Below, piece after piece: positions 18,689-29,006 of a stretch of DNA of 64,000 nucleotides. Under the pieces are notes generated by a model, which did not search any database, was not told where the DNA came from, and was given only the letters and a program-made list of their open reading frames with translations. Both the position numbers and the translations under genes were made by a program. Source of the DNA: an uncultured Stenotrophomonas sp. (lineage in GTDB: Bacteria; Pseudomonadota; Gammaproteobacteria; Xanthomonadales; Xanthomonadaceae); assembly GCF_913778665.1 (NCBI RefSeq), contig NZ_CAJYVQ010000002.1, forward strand, positions 124,001-188,000. Reading direction: 5' to 3'. Position 1 is the stretch's first letter. Each line of letters opens with the position of its first letter.

Positions 18689-19633
18689 GTGACCGTATCC
18701 ACCCTCGCTTTTGTCTTCCCCGGCCAGGGCTCGCAGTCTGTGGGCATGGTGGCCGAGCTGGCCGAACTGCACCCGCAGGTGCGTGAAGCCTTCACCGAGG
18801 CATCCGATGGTGCCGGCGTTGACCTGTGGGCGCTGTCCCAGGGTGGCCCGGAGGAAATGCTCAACCGTACCGAATACACCCAGCCGGCCCTGCTGGCCGC
18901 GAGCATCGGCGTGTGGCGCGCCTGGAACGCTGTGGGCGGTCCGCGCCCGTCGGTGCTGGCTGGCCACAGCCTCGGCGAGTACACCGCGCTGGTCGCTGCC
19001 GGCGCACTGAGCCTGCATGACGGCGCCCACCTGGTGCGCCTGCGCGGCCAGTTGATGCAGGAAGCCGCGCCGGCCGGTGTCGGCGCCATGGCTGCCGTGC
19101 TGGGCGCCGAAGACCAGCTGGTGCTCGACGTCTGCGCCGAAGCCGCAGGCAGCCAGGTGGTGGTGCCGGCCAACTTCAACTCGCCGGGCCAGATCGTGAT
19201 CGGTGGCGACGCCGACGCGGTCGACCGCGCACTGGCGCTGCTGGCCGAGAAGGGCGTGCGCAAGGCGGTCAAGCTGGCCGTGAGCGTGCCCTCGCACACC
19301 CCGCTGATGCGCGAAGCCGCCAACCGCTTGGCCGAAGTGATGGCCGGCCTGTCGTGGCAGGTGCCGCAGCTGCCGGTGGTGCAGAACGTCGATGCCCAAG
19401 TGCATGACGGTATCGACGCGATCCGTACCGCGCTGGTGCAGCAGCTGTACCAACCGGTGCAGTGGACCGGTTGCGTGCAGGCGCTGGCCGCCCGTGGCAT
19501 CACCCAGATCGCCGAGTGCGGCCCGGGCAAGGTGCTGACCGGCCTGGTCAAGCGCATCGACAAGACCATCGACGGCCGCTCGCTGGCAACGCCGGGCGAT
19601 TTCGAAACCGCCCGCGAGGCATGGTCGGCCTGA
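18689..19633 (+). CDS. fabD: Malonyl-CoA:ACP transacylase
   Basis: 314 residues from GTG 18689 (MTVSTLAFVFPGQGSQ). Loads malonate on ACP. Nucleophile Ser94 in AGHSLGEYTA, the Arg of LVRLRGQLMQ and the His of SVPSHTPLM are present. The GTG overlaps a four-codon mini-frame (ATG ACC GCG TGA at 18681-18692), which could couple or dampen its translation. Second-step enzyme in the fabH-fabD-fabG-acpP-fabF order. Confidence 0.95.
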   Translation: MTVSTLAFVFPGQGSQSVGMVAELAELHPQVREAFTEASDGAGVDLWALSQGGPEEMLNRTEYTQPALLAASIGVWRAWNAVGGPRPSVLAGHSLGEYTALVAAGALSLHDGAHLVRLRGQLMQEAAPAGVGAMAAVLGAEDQLVLDVCAEAAGSQVVVPANFNSPGQIVIGGDADAVDRALALLAEKGVRKAVKLAVSVPSHTPLMREAANRLAEVMAGLSWQVPQLPVVQNVDAQVHDGIDAIRTALVQQLYQPVQWTGCVQALAARGITQIAECGPGKVLTGLVKRIDKTIDGRSLATPGDFETAREAWSA

Positions 19634-19714
19634 CCCCCTTGTTCCAGCCGACCGTACCGGTGGCCGCTGCACGCGGCGCGGGTTCGGCGGCTGCCCCCGT
19701 CTGAGGAAAACATC

Positions 19715-20458
19715 ATGAGCAAGCCCCTGCAGGGTGAAATCGCACTGGTCACCGGCGCCAGCCGTGGCATTGGTGCCGCCATCGCCGATCTGCTGGCCGC
19801 CCAGGGCGCCACCGTGATCGGCACCGCCACCACCGAATCGGGCGCTGCCGCGATCGGCGAGCGCCTGGCGGCCCACGGTGGCCACGGCCGCGCGCTGAAC
19901 GTGACCGACGCCACCGCGCTGGACAGCGTGCTGGACGGCATCGCCAAGGAATTCGGCGCGATCTCGATCCTGGTCAACAACGCCGGCATCACCCGCGACA
20001 ACCTGCTGATGCGCATGAAGGACGAGGACTGGGCGTCGATCATCGACACCAACCTGACCAGCGTGTTCCGTACCAGCAAGGCGGTCATGCGCGGCATGAT
20101 GAAGGCGCGCAAGGGCCGCATCATCAACATCGCCTCGGTGGTGGGCGTGACCGGCAATGCCGGCCAGGCCAACTACGCGGCCGCCAAGGCCGGCATCATC
20201 GGCTTCAGCAAGTCGCTGGCCAAGGAAATCGGTTCGCGCGGTGTCACCGTCAATGTGGTCGCGCCCGGCTTCATCGATACCGACATGACCAAGGCGTTGC
20301 CGGAAGAAGCGCGCACCGCGCTGATCAACGACATCGCCCTTGAACGCCTGGGTTCGCCGGAGGACATCGCCCATGCGGTGGCCTTCCTGGCCAGTCCGGC
20401 TGCCGGTTACATCACCGGCGAAACCCTCCATGTGAACGGCGGCATGTACATGCCGTAA
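19715..20458 (+). CDS. fabG: 3-oxoacyl-[ACP] reductase
   Basis: 247-residue NADPH-dependent SDR that reduces 3-ketoacyl-ACP. Has the TGASRGIG cofactor motif (13-20), NNAG, the catalytic Ser (NIASVVG) and YAAAK, and ends GGMYMP as FabG does. Preceded by a GAGGAAA ribosome site. Confidence 0.97.
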   Translation: MSKPLQGEIALVTGASRGIGAAIADLLAAQGATVIGTATTESGAAAIGERLAAHGGHGRALNVTDATALDSVLDGIAKEFGAISILVNNAGITRDNLLMRMKDEDWASIIDTNLTSVFRTSKAVMRGMMKARKGRIINIASVVGVTGNAGQANYAAAKAGIIGFSKSLAKEIGSRGVTVNVVAPGFIDTDMTKALPEEARTALINDIALERLGSPEDIAHAVAFLASPAAGYITGETLHVNGGMYMP

Positions 20459-20610
20459 GCAAGGGGCGCAGGGATTGCGCCGCAAGTGGTTGATCTGCTG
20501 AGGTTTTTGCTGCGATGCAAGGCCGCGCCGGTTTCCACTACACTATCCCACGGCCATCGCCTTTGATGGCGACCACTTTTGAACCACAACTCCATCTGGA
20601 GCGAGATCCC

Positions 20611-20850
20611 ATGAGCACCATCGAAGAACGCGTCAAGAAAATCGTCGTCGAACAGCTTGGCGTCAAGGAAGAAGAAGTCACCAACAGCGCATCGTTCGTC
20701 GATGACCTGGGCGCTGACTCGCTGGACACCGTCGAGCTGGTGATGGCCCTGGAAGAAGAATTCGAGTGCGAGATCCCGGACGAAGAAGCCGAGAAGATCA
20801 GCACCGTGCAGGCCGCCATCGACTACGTCAAGGCCCACGTCAAGGCCTGA
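20611..20850 (+). CDS. acpP: Acyl carrier protein
   Basis: 79 residues, strongly acidic, with the 4'-phosphopantetheine serine at Ser37 in GADSLDT. Carries the growing acyl chain for all Fab enzymes. A 152-bp leader separates it from fabG, and a hairpin follows it, in keeping with separate high expression. Confidence 0.98.
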   Translation: MSTIEERVKKIVVEQLGVKEEEVTNSASFVDDLGADSLDTVELVMALEEEFECEIPDEEAEKISTVQAAIDYVKAHVKA

Positions 20851-20904
20851 TGTCAGACGGCAGTGCGCGTGCGAACTCATCCTCGCCGCGCACCGCACCC
20901 CATG

Positions 20905-20930
20905 GGGCCGCAGTTGCGGCCCCGTGTGTT
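20905..20930 (+). terminator. Terminator-like hairpin between acpP and fabF
   Basis: GGGGCCGCA (20905-20913), GT, TGCGGCCCC (20916-20924), then GTGTGTTT. The T run is broken, so it may be partial, giving more acpP than fabF message. Confidence 0.6.
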
Positions 20931-20993
20931 TGGGCATCACATCGAAGCAAACCGAGTTACCCGTAGAAACCATCCGGGTCAGGAGAAACAGCA

Positions 20994-22256
<1,263 letters not shown>

Positions 22257-22317
22257 CCGGCATCGTCGCGACGCGACCCATCGGCAATCCGCCAAACGGA
22301 TCAACGCCGTGCACCAC

Positions 22318-22340
22318 GGAGCCGCCGCAAGGCGGCTTCC
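22318..22340 (+). terminator. GNRA-capped hairpin between fabF and pabB
   Basis: GGAGCCGCC (22318-22326), GCAA tetraloop, GGCGGCTTCC (22331-22340). No T tail. It touches a possible GTG start at 22341, which is one reason to prefer ATG 22368 for pabB. Confidence 0.5.
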
Positions 22341-22367
22341 GTGCATCTGCCCCCCGAACTGGCCACC

Positions 22368-23732
22368 ATGACCCACGCACCGCTGATCCACCCGCTGCCG
22401 AATCCGATCGACCTGCTGGCCCTGCAGCAGCACGATCCGTCGCGCTTCCCGCTGCTGATGGAATCCACCGCCTCGGGCACTGCCCAGGGCCGCTGGAGCC
22501 TGCTGCTGGCCACACAGGGCGATGGCCTGCGGCTGGACGCTGACGGCCAGGTGCGCGACCTGCACGGCGCTGTGCAGCCCGGCAGCTTCCTGCAGGCGCT
22601 GGATCGGGCCTGGCAGGCCGAACGCCTGCCACATGACGGCAGCCACAGCCTGCCGTTCCGCGGCGGCTGGGCGCTGATGCTGGACTACGAAGTTGCCAGC
22701 CAGATCGAACCGGTGTTGCCGGCGCGCGCACGTGACGATGGCGGGCCGACTGCCGTGGCGCTGCGTTGCCCGGCTGCCGTGCTGCACGACCATCACAACG
22801 ACGCCAGCTTCGTCATCGCCGAAGCCGGCGAGCAGGCGCTGCTGGCGACGCTGGTGGCGCTGGCAGGGCAGGCGCTGCCAGAGCCGGGGCAGGACTGGCA
22901 GCCGCCGCAAACGGTCGGCGAGGACGCGCCGCAGCGCTTCACCGACGGCGTGCGCCGGGTGATCGACTACCTGCGTGCCGGGGACGTGTTCCAGGTGAAC
23001 CTGTCGCGGCGCTGGAGCGCCCGTTTTGCCGCACCGGTCAGCCCCCAGGCGCTGTACGCCCAGCTGCGCCGCGCCAATCCGGCACCGTTCGCCGGCCTGT
23101 TCAGCGCGCAGGGCCGCCACGTGGTCAGTTCTTCGCCGGAACGGCTGGTCTCCGTGCATGCCGGCCATGCGCAGACCCGGCCGATTGCCGGTACACGGCC
23201 GCGCTTCGAGGGCGACGATGACGCCGCGCGCATCCAGGAGCTGGTCGGGCATCCCAAGGAGCGCGCCGAGCACGTGATGCTGATCGATCTGGAGCGCAAC
23301 GACCTGGGCCGCATCTGCCTGCCCGGCACCGTGGTGGTCGATGAGCTGATGACCGTGGAGAGCTACGCGCATGTGCACCACATTGTCAGCAACGTCAGCG
23401 GCCATCTGCGCCCGGAGGTCACCCCTGGCGAGGTGATCGCTGCGACCTTCCCCGGCGGTACCATCACCGGCTGCCCGAAGGTGCGCTGCATGCAGATCAT
23501 CAGCGAGCTGGAGCAGGTGCCGCGCGGCGCCTATACCGGCGCGTTCGGCTGGCTGAACCGCGATGGCGACCTGGACCTGAACATCCTGATCCGCACCGCC
23601 GAAGTGGATGGCCACGAGGTCAGCTTCCGCACCGGCGCCGGCATCGTGGTCGATTCGGACCCGGACAAGGAACTGGACGAGACTCGCGCCAAGGCGAGGG
23701 GCCTGCTGCGCGCGCTCGGCCAGCAGGGGTAG
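22368..23732 (+). CDS. pabB: Aminodeoxychorismate synthase component I
   Basis: 454 residues. Makes 4-amino-4-deoxychorismate for p-aminobenzoate and folate. The C-terminal chorismate-binding domain has GDVFQVNLSRRW, SSSPERLVSV, PIAGTRPR, MLIDLERNDLGRIC and PGGTITGCPKVR, all conserved in the PabB/TrpE family; the PIAGTRPR form (rather than TrpE variants) and the genomic context next to fabF favour PabB. GTG 22341 is an alternative start. Confidence 0.93.
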   Translation: MTHAPLIHPLPNPIDLLALQQHDPSRFPLLMESTASGTAQGRWSLLLATQGDGLRLDADGQVRDLHGAVQPGSFLQALDRAWQAERLPHDGSHSLPFRGGWALMLDYEVASQIEPVLPARARDDGGPTAVALRCPAAVLHDHHNDASFVIAEAGEQALLATLVALAGQALPEPGQDWQPPQTVGEDAPQRFTDGVRRVIDYLRAGDVFQVNLSRRWSARFAAPVSPQALYAQLRRANPAPFAGLFSAQGRHVVSSSPERLVSVHAGHAQTRPIAGTRPRFEGDDDAARIQELVGHPKERAEHVMLIDLERNDLGRICLPGTVVVDELMTVESYAHVHHIVSNVSGHLRPEVTPGEVIAATFPGGTITGCPKVRCMQIISELEQVPRGAYTGAFGWLNRDGDLDLNILIRTAEVDGHEVSFRTGAGIVVDSDPDKELDETRAKARGLLRALGQQG

Positions 23733-23759
23733 TGCCGGCGGGTGTCATTGTTCTGGTGG

Positions 23760-23779
23760 GTGCCGAGCTTGGTCGGCAC
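23760..23779. repeat. REP-like palindrome, GTGCCGA type
   Basis: GTGCCGA (23760-23766) and TCGGCAC (23773-23779) around GCTTGG, in the pabB-mltG gap. The same GTGCCGACC family recurs at about 62150-62162. Confidence 0.55.
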
Positions 23780-23855
23780 GGGCACAGGCGCCGGTCATGA
23801 CCCCACATCACCGGCACGGTATCCTGCACGACGGAATCGAGTTCAGAGGTAGTCC

Positions 23856-24917
23856 ATGGCGGGAGCCAAGCGCGGGTGTCTGTTCGTGGTAACCCTGGTG
23901 GTGGTGCTGGCCGCCGTCGTGGCCGGTGCGGGCGCGTGGTTCTTCTACCAGCAGACCCAGTTCGCCGACGCGCGGATCACCCCGACCGCCGACAGTGTGG
24001 TCATCGCCAGCGGCGATGGCATGAACAGCGTGCTGCGCAAGCTGCGCGAGGCCGGCGTGGACGAAGGCCAGGATGCGCAATGGCAGTTGCTGGCGCGCCA
24101 GCTCGATGCGGCCGGCAAGCTGAAGGTGGGCGAATACGCACTGAGCGGCAACCTGACCCCGCGCGAGCTGCTGCTGCGGATGCGCGCCGGCAAGGTGCTG
24201 CAGCACCGCGTCACGATCGTCGAGGGCTGGAATATCCGCCAGCTGCGCGCCGCGCTGAAGCGTGCCGAGCCGCTGCTGCATACCACCGACACGCTCGATG
24301 ACGCCGCGCTGATGCAGCGCCTCGGCTTCGGCGGCCAGCATCCGGAAGGCCGCTTCCTGCCGGAGACCTACGTCTACCAGCGCGGCGACAGTGATCTGGA
24401 CGTGCTCAAGCGCGCCCATGCCGCGATGGAAAAGGCGCTGGAGGAAGCCTGGGAAAGCCGCGCACCGGACCTGCCGATCAACACGCCTTACGAACTGCTG
24501 ACGCTGGCCTCGATCATCGAGAAGGAAACCGCGCTGGCCAGCGAGCGCCCGCAGATTGCCGGCGTGTTCATGCGCCGCCTGAAGATCGGCATGCGCCTGC
24601 AGACCGATCCAACCGTGATCTACGGCCTCGGTACGGCGTATGACGGCAACATCCGCCGTCGCGACCTGACGACCGATACGCCGTACAACACCTATACCCG
24701 TGCCGGCCTGACCCCGACCCCGATCGCCATGCCCAGCCGCGACGCGCTGATGGCCGCCGCGCAACCCGCTGCGGGCGACGCGCTGTACTTCGTCGCCGTC
24801 GGCGATGGCAGCGGCGCGCACGTGTTCTCGCCCAGCCTGGACCAGCACAACGCCGCCGTAGCCCGCTACCTGCAGCAGCTGCGCCAGCAACGTACCCAGG
24901 AGACCCCGGCGCAATGA
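23856..24917 (+). CDS. mltG: Endolytic murein transglycosylase
   Basis: 353 residues, YceG family. One N-terminal membrane anchor (residues 8-30), a LysM-like subdomain, then the catalytic domain with EGWNIRQL, FLPETYVYQRG and the catalytic Glu in LASIIEKETA (about residue 225). It cuts nascent glycan strands and sets their length. Overlaps tmk by 4 bp (ATGA). Confidence 0.95.
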   Translation: MAGAKRGCLFVVTLVVVLAAVVAGAGAWFFYQQTQFADARITPTADSVVIASGDGMNSVLRKLREAGVDEGQDAQWQLLARQLDAAGKLKVGEYALSGNLTPRELLLRMRAGKVLQHRVTIVEGWNIRQLRAALKRAEPLLHTTDTLDDAALMQRLGFGGQHPEGRFLPETYVYQRGDSDLDVLKRAHAAMEKALEEAWESRAPDLPINTPYELLTLASIIEKETALASERPQIAGVFMRRLKIGMRLQTDPTVIYGLGTAYDGNIRRRDLTTDTPYNTYTRAGLTPTPIAMPSRDALMAAAQPAAGDALYFVAVGDGSGAHVFSPSLDQHNAAVARYLQQLRQQRTQETPAQ

Positions 24918-25579
24918 GTCCCGCGCTGCTTCGCCACCCCCGTTTCGTCAGCCTGGAAGGCGGCGAGGGCGCGGGCAAGACCACCGCCATCAACGCCATC
25001 CGTGATTGCCTGCGCAGCCATGGTCATGACGTCGTGCTGACCCGCGAGCCCGGCGGTACGCCGCTGGCCGAGCGCATCCGCGGCCTGGTGTTGAAGCCCG
25101 ATGCCGAGATCGCCGCCGAGCCGCTCAGCGCCGAGGCCGAGCTGCTGCTGGTGTTCGCCGCGCGCGCACAGCATGTACGCGAGGTGATCCAGCCGGCACT
25201 GCAGCGCGGTGCCTATGTGTTGAGTGATCGCTTCACCGATTCCAGCTATGCCTACCAGGGCGGTGGCCGTGGCCTCGATCCGCACTGGATTGCCGACCTG
25301 GAGCGCCGCGCAGTCGGCCTGCTGCCGGGCCTGACCCTGCTGCTGGATGTGGACGTCGCCGTCGGCCGCGCGCGCGCCAACGGGCGCGACCTGTGGCCGG
25401 ACCGCATCGAGAGCGAGCAGGACGATTTCTTCCAGCGCGTGCGCGAAGTGTTCCGTCGCCGTGCACAGCAGGATCCGCAGCGCTTTGCGTTGATCGATGC
25501 GGGGCAGGAGCAGGCGCGCGTGGCCGCTGATGTGGTCGCATCTGTCGAGCGCTGGCTGCAGGACGGGGAGGGCGCATGA
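24914..25579 (+). CDS. tmk: Thymidylate kinase
   Basis: 221 residues. Phosphorylates dTMP to dTDP. P-loop GGEGAGKT (16-23), DRFTDSSYAYQGGGRGLD (the DR(Y/F) motif) and a lid region ANGRDLWPDRIES. Translationally coupled to mltG upstream and holB downstream by ATGA overlaps. Confidence 0.96.
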   Translation: MSPALLRHPRFVSLEGGEGAGKTTAINAIRDCLRSHGHDVVLTREPGGTPLAERIRGLVLKPDAEIAAEPLSAEAELLLVFAARAQHVREVIQPALQRGAYVLSDRFTDSSYAYQGGGRGLDPHWIADLERRAVGLLPGLTLLLDVDVAVGRARANGRDLWPDRIESEQDDFFQRVREVFRRRAQQDPQRFALIDAGQEQARVAADVVASVERWLQDGEGA

Positions 25580-26532
25580 GCACGTTCTCGCCCTGGCAGC
25601 AGCGCGCGTTCGACCAGACCGTGGCCGCGCTGGATGCCGGTCGCCTCGGTCATGGCCTGCTGATCTGCGGGCCGGCCGGGCTGGGCAAGCGTGAGGTGGC
25701 GCTGGGATTGGCCGACCATGTGCTGGCACGTGGCGACGCGGCGCATGCCACGCGCACGCGCCAGCTGATCGCGGCCGGCACGCATCCGGACCTGCAGCTG
25801 GTCAGCTTCATTCCGAACAAGAGCGGCGACAAGCTGCGTACCGAGATCGTCATCGAACAGGTGCGCGAGATCACCGACACGCTGGCGCTGACCCCGCAGT
25901 ACGGCGTGGCACAGGTGGTGATCGTCGACCCGGCCGATGCGATCAACCGCTCGGCCGCCAACGCGCTGCTGAAAACCCTGGAAGAGCCGCAGCCGGGCCG
26001 TTACCTGTGGCTGATCAGCAGCGACCCGGCACGCCTGCCGCAGACCATCCGCAGTCGCTGCCAGCGCCTGGAATTCAAGCTGCCGCCGCAGCACGAAGCG
26101 CTGGACTGGTTGCAGCAGCAGGGACACAGCGAGGCATCGGCGCGCGAAGCGCTGGAGGCCGCGCGCGGGCATCCCGGCCAGGCCGACAACTGGCTGCGCG
26201 AGGATGGCCTGAGCCTGCGCCGTGAAGTAGGCCGCGAGCTGGAACAGCTGGCGGCTGGCAAGACCGGCGCAGTGGAACTGGCGCAGAAGTGGTGTGGCGA
26301 TGACAACGCGGCGTTGCGCCTGCGCTTTGCCGCCGACCTGGCGCTGGCCCAGGCCAGCACCGATGCCTTGACCACGCCGGAGCGATTGCACAAGCTTGCA
26401 GCCTGGTTCGATGCGGCCAACCGCACCCGCGACCTGCTGCGCACCACGGTGCGTGCAGACCTTGCGGTGGTCGAGTTGCTGCTGGCCTGGAACAAGGTGA
26501 ACGAGCGGCCTGCCGCAAGGGGAAATCGATGA
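25576..26532 (+). CDS. holB: DNA polymerase III subunit delta'
   Basis: 318 residues. Clamp-loader stator. Shows the degenerate P-loop GPAGLGKRE (32-40), VIVDPADAINRSAANALLKTLEEP and the SRC motif in TIRSRCQRLEF, which supplies the arginine finger. Coupled to tmk and pilZ by short overlaps. Confidence 0.95.
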   Translation: MSTFSPWQQRAFDQTVAALDAGRLGHGLLICGPAGLGKREVALGLADHVLARGDAAHATRTRQLIAAGTHPDLQLVSFIPNKSGDKLRTEIVIEQVREITDTLALTPQYGVAQVVIVDPADAINRSAANALLKTLEEPQPGRYLWLISSDPARLPQTIRSRCQRLEFKLPPQHEALDWLQQQGHSEASAREALEAARGHPGQADNWLREDGLSLRREVGRELEQLAAGKTGAVELAQKWCGDDNAALRLRFAADLALAQASTDALTTPERLHKLAAWFDAANRTRDLLRTTVRADLAVVELLLAWNKVNERPAARGNR

Positions 26533-26882
26533 TTGCCAGCAACGCCCGCCAGGGCATCCTGTCCCTGGCTGTGAAGGACAAAGCCGCGCTGTACAGCGCG
26601 TACATGCCGTTCGTGAAGAACGGCGGCATCTTCGTGCCCACGCCCAAGCGTTACTTCCTCGGTGACGAGGTGTTCCTGTTGCTGACCCTGCCCGATTCCA
26701 GCGAGCGCCTGCCGGTGGCGGGCAAGGTGATCTGGGTGACCCCGGCCGGCGCGCAGGGCAACCGCACCGCCGGTATCGGCGTACAGCTGGCGGATGGCGC
26801 AGAAGGCGAGGGCGTGCGCCACAAGATCGAGACGCTGCTGGCCGGCCTGACCAGCTCGGACAAGCCGACCCACACGATGTGA
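26529..26882 (+). CDS. pilZ: PilZ-domain protein of type IV pilus biogenesis
   Basis: 117 residues. This is the founding PilZ type, required for type IV pilus assembly and twitching. The RxxxR c-di-GMP motif of other PilZ domains is missing from the N-terminus (MIASNARQGILSLAVKDKAA), matching the Xanthomonas PilZ, which does not bind c-di-GMP but contacts FimX and PilB. It ends the mltG-tmk-holB-pilZ string. Confidence 0.93.
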   Translation: MIASNARQGILSLAVKDKAALYSAYMPFVKNGGIFVPTPKRYFLGDEVFLLLTLPDSSERLPVAGKVIWVTPAGAQGNRTAGIGVQLADGAEGEGVRHKIETLLAGLTSSDKPTHTM

Positions 26883-26883
26883 G

Positions 26884-26905
26884 GTAGCGCCGGGCGATGC
26901 CCGGC
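26884..26905. repeat. SMAG-like palindrome
   Basis: GTAG head at 26884 followed by GCCGGGC (26889-26895), GAT, GCCCGGC (26899-26905). It lies 2 bp after pilZ. Confidence 0.6.
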
Positions 26906-26947
26906 GGCGGCCTTCGAAACACCCGTGAACACGAATGTGAAAAAGTG

Positions 26948-26975
26948 TTGACGGCCTCTGAAAAGCCCCTATAAT
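26948..26975 (+). promoter_or_regulatory. Sigma-70 promoter of tRNA-Val
   Basis: -35 TTGACG (26948-26953), 16-bp spacer, perfect -10 TATAAT (26970-26975); the tRNA begins 21 bp after the -10. Confidence 0.85.
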
Positions 26976-26995
26976 GAGCGGCTCAGCAACACACC

Positions 26996-27070
26996 GGGCG
27001 GTTAGCTCAGCGGTAGAGCATTGCCTTCACACGGCAAGGGTCACAGGTTCGATCCCTGTACCGCCCACCA
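26996..27070 (+). tRNA. valX: tRNA-Val (anticodon CAC)
   Basis: 75 nt with encoded CCA. Acceptor GGGCGGT/ACCGCCC, D arm GCTCAGCGGTAGAGC, anticodon stem TTGCC/GGCAA around TTCACAC, T arm CACAGGTTCGATCCCTGTA. Anticodon CAC reads GUG. Confidence 0.96.
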
Positions 27071-27086
27071 TGTTGCAGAACGAAAG

Positions 27087-27112
27087 AAGCCTCCAGGAAT
27101 GGAGGCTTTTTT
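27087..27112 (+). terminator. Terminator after tRNA-Val
   Basis: AAGCCTCCA (27087-27095), GGAA, TGGAGGCTT (27100-27108) ending in six T. Confidence 0.9.
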
Positions 27113-27315
27113 GTTGCCTGACCATCAGCGCGGCTTTCCAGCATCGTGCAGCGGCATCGTTGACAGCGCGACTCTCCGGCTCCCGCCACCGCGCGAAGCG
27201 CTCGGGGACGCACTTCACCGATGCGGGCAGAGGATTCCATCCATGTGCTGTTCCGTGGTTCCCGGCCGGCGTACTCTCGAGGCACTGCCGCGCCCCCATT
27301 CCCCGGAGTGCCACC

Positions 27316-27696
27316 ATGCCGCTCGCCCGCATCGATCTTCGCAAAGGTAAATCCGCCGACTACCTGCAACGTGTCGGCGAAACCATCTACCAGGCCATGC
27401 GCGCGGTGGGCGTGCCGGAAAACGATCGCTTCCAGATCTTCCAGGAACACGAGCCCGGCACGCTGATCTACGACGCCAGCTACCTGGGCGTGGACCGCAC
27501 TGACGATTTCATCTGCATCCAGATCACCTGGAACGAAGGGCGCACGCTGGAGCAGAAGAAGGCATTGTATGCCGGCATCGCCGAGGGCCTGCATGCAGCG
27601 GTGGGCATCCGCCGCGAGGATGTGTTCATCAACCTGGTGGAAGTGAAAAAGGAGAACTGGTCGTTCGGGAACGGGGTTGCGCAGTACGTGAGTTGA
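27316..27696 (+). CDS. Tautomerase-superfamily protein (long 4-OT/MSAD type)
   Basis: 126 residues starting MPLARIDLRKGK; Pro2 would be the catalytic base after Met removal. The long form with IFQEHEPGTLIYD, SYLGVDRTDDF and INLVEVKKENWSFGNG resembles malonate-semialdehyde-decarboxylase-like or cis-CaaD-like tautomerases. Substrate unknown. A 245-bp gap to the tRNA holds the tRNA terminator and nothing else I can name. Confidence 0.8.
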   Translation: MPLARIDLRKGKSADYLQRVGETIYQAMRAVGVPENDRFQIFQEHEPGTLIYDASYLGVDRTDDFICIQITWNEGRTLEQKKALYAGIAEGLHAAVGIRREDVFINLVEVKKENWSFGNGVAQYVS

Positions 27697-27708
27697 TGCG
27701 CGAAAAGC

Positions 27709-27730
27709 ATCCACGCCCGCGTGGATCTAC
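27709..27730. repeat. SMAG-type palindrome at the tailocin edge
   Basis: ATCCACGC (27709-27716), CC, GCGTGGAT (27719-27726), with CTAC at 27727-27730, so the minus strand shows the GTAG head. It lies between the tautomerase and the convergent tail gene D and overlaps D's stop codon. Confidence 0.65.
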
Positions 27731-28800
27731 ACCTCGCTGCCGACCTGCTTGCCTTCGGTGGCGGCAGCACTGCGGGCCGCCTTCACTGCTTCGGCGCTGT
27801 TGGGTTGTTCGCACTCGATGCTGGTCACGTAGCCGTCGTGGCTGATGTTGTGCTCGGCACGCTTGACCAGCCACTGCCCATCCACGCCATCGCGGAAGCC
27901 CTGCATCACCACCGTGGCTTCGGCCATCAGCGTCTCGCGGCCGGGCAACGTGTAGCTCAGCGTACGCGTCTGCCGGGCCTGTTCCTGGTGCTTGGCACGC
28001 GCTGCAGCTTCGGCGGCTTCGCGGTCGGCGTAGGCCATGCGCAGGCGTACGATCGGTTCACCGCTGCCCAGCTTCACTTCCTGGCGCGTGGCACCGCGTA
28101 CATCGCGATAGTAGGCGATGGTGGTGCCGGTCTTCTCGCGCGAGACGATGCTCACCTTGTAGCCACTGCCATCGGCCGGGGTCAGGGTGACGTCGGGAAT
28201 GCGCTCACCGCTGGCACTGGTGGATTCACCTCGTTTGACGAACATCAGGCGGCCGCCGCCCGGCTTGGCGATGGCGTCATGCTGCTTGGCCAGGCGCAGC
28301 AGCAGGTTCATGTCCGACTCCTGCGACTGCACCGTCAGCGGCAGCGCGATCGATGCAAGCGACCCGCTCACGGCAGCCTCCATTCCGTGTTCGCCGGCCA
28401 TGCGTTGCACCATGCCGCCGATGGTCGTGCCCTTCTTCCAGGTGCGCGTCTTCTGCGTCTGCAGATCGTTCTTGCCGCCCTTGCTGGCCTCGAACGGCGC
28501 CGCGCGGGCGCGCAGGGTCATGCTGCCCGGGTAGCCGGAAATCTCCACCTCGTCGCAGATGTACAGGCCCATGCGCCGCACGTCACCGTCGTAGCCGATG
28601 AAGGCTTCCAGCTCCGCGCCTGCCGGCGGCAGCTGGATCGGATCGGAAGGATCGTGGTCGGCCAGCTGCAGTTCCAGCATGTCCGAGTTGTTGTCGGTCT
28701 CGTCGGTGATCCGCAGCGACTTGAAGCGCGACCTGATGGTATCGGTGATGTCCTGGTTGTTGGCCACCACGCGGAATGCCGGTGTGATGTTCAGTCCCAC
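27727..28800 (-). CDS. D: Tail protein D (P2 gpD-like, baseplate hub)
   Basis: 357 residues. Starts MGLNITPAFRVVANNQDIT as P2 gpD and is equivalent to the gp27 hub that holds the spike. The late-control name is historical. The middle region with PADGSGYKVSIVSREKTGTTIAYY and the C-terminal VVMQGFRDGVDGQWLVKRAEH are typical. Last gene of the tail operon; it overlaps X by 10 bp. Confidence 0.93.
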   Translation of the reverse strand: MGLNITPAFRVVANNQDITDTIRSRFKSLRITDETDNNSDMLELQLADHDPSDPIQLPPAGAELEAFIGYDGDVRRMGLYICDEVEISGYPGSMTLRARAAPFEASKGGKNDLQTQKTRTWKKGTTIGGMVQRMAGEHGMEAAVSGSLASIALPLTVQSQESDMNLLLRLAKQHDAIAKPGGGRLMFVKRGESTSASGERIPDVTLTPADGSGYKVSIVSREKTGTTIAYYRDVRGATRQEVKLGSGEPIVRLRMAYADREAAEAAARAKHQEQARQTRTLSYTLPGRETLMAEATVVMQGFRDGVDGQWLVKRAEHNISHDGYVTSIECEQPNSAEAVKAARSAAATEGKQVGSEV

Positions 28801-29006
28801 AGGGCCACTCCCTTGCGTTCGTTGGCCGGGCGCTGCACGTCCGGCAGGGTGATCGCCATGCCTGCGGGCAGTACCGCGCCGCGTGCGGCAAGGCCCGGGT
28901 TGGCGTCGAATACCGCGCGCAGGATGGCCGGTGATTGTTCGCCATAGTGCGTGTATGCGATGCGGTCGACGACGTCGCCGTCGCGGGTGTTATACGTTCG
29001 TGCCAT
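28791..29006 (-). CDS. X: Tail protein X (P2 gpX-like, LysM fold)
   Basis: 71 residues from ATG 29006 (MARTYNTRDGDVVDRIAY). Small LysM-like protein that binds near the tube/hub end. Length and sequence fit P2 gpX. Overlaps U and D on both sides. Confidence 0.9.
   Translation of the reverse strand: MARTYNTRDGDVVDRIAYTHYGEQSPAILRAVFDANPGLAARGAVLPAGMAITLPDVQRPANERKGVALWD

Noticed and set aside
18545..20485. Long minus-strand frames opposite fabD and fabG
   Set aside because: Antisense shadows of conserved genes; composition typical of high-GC reverse frames.
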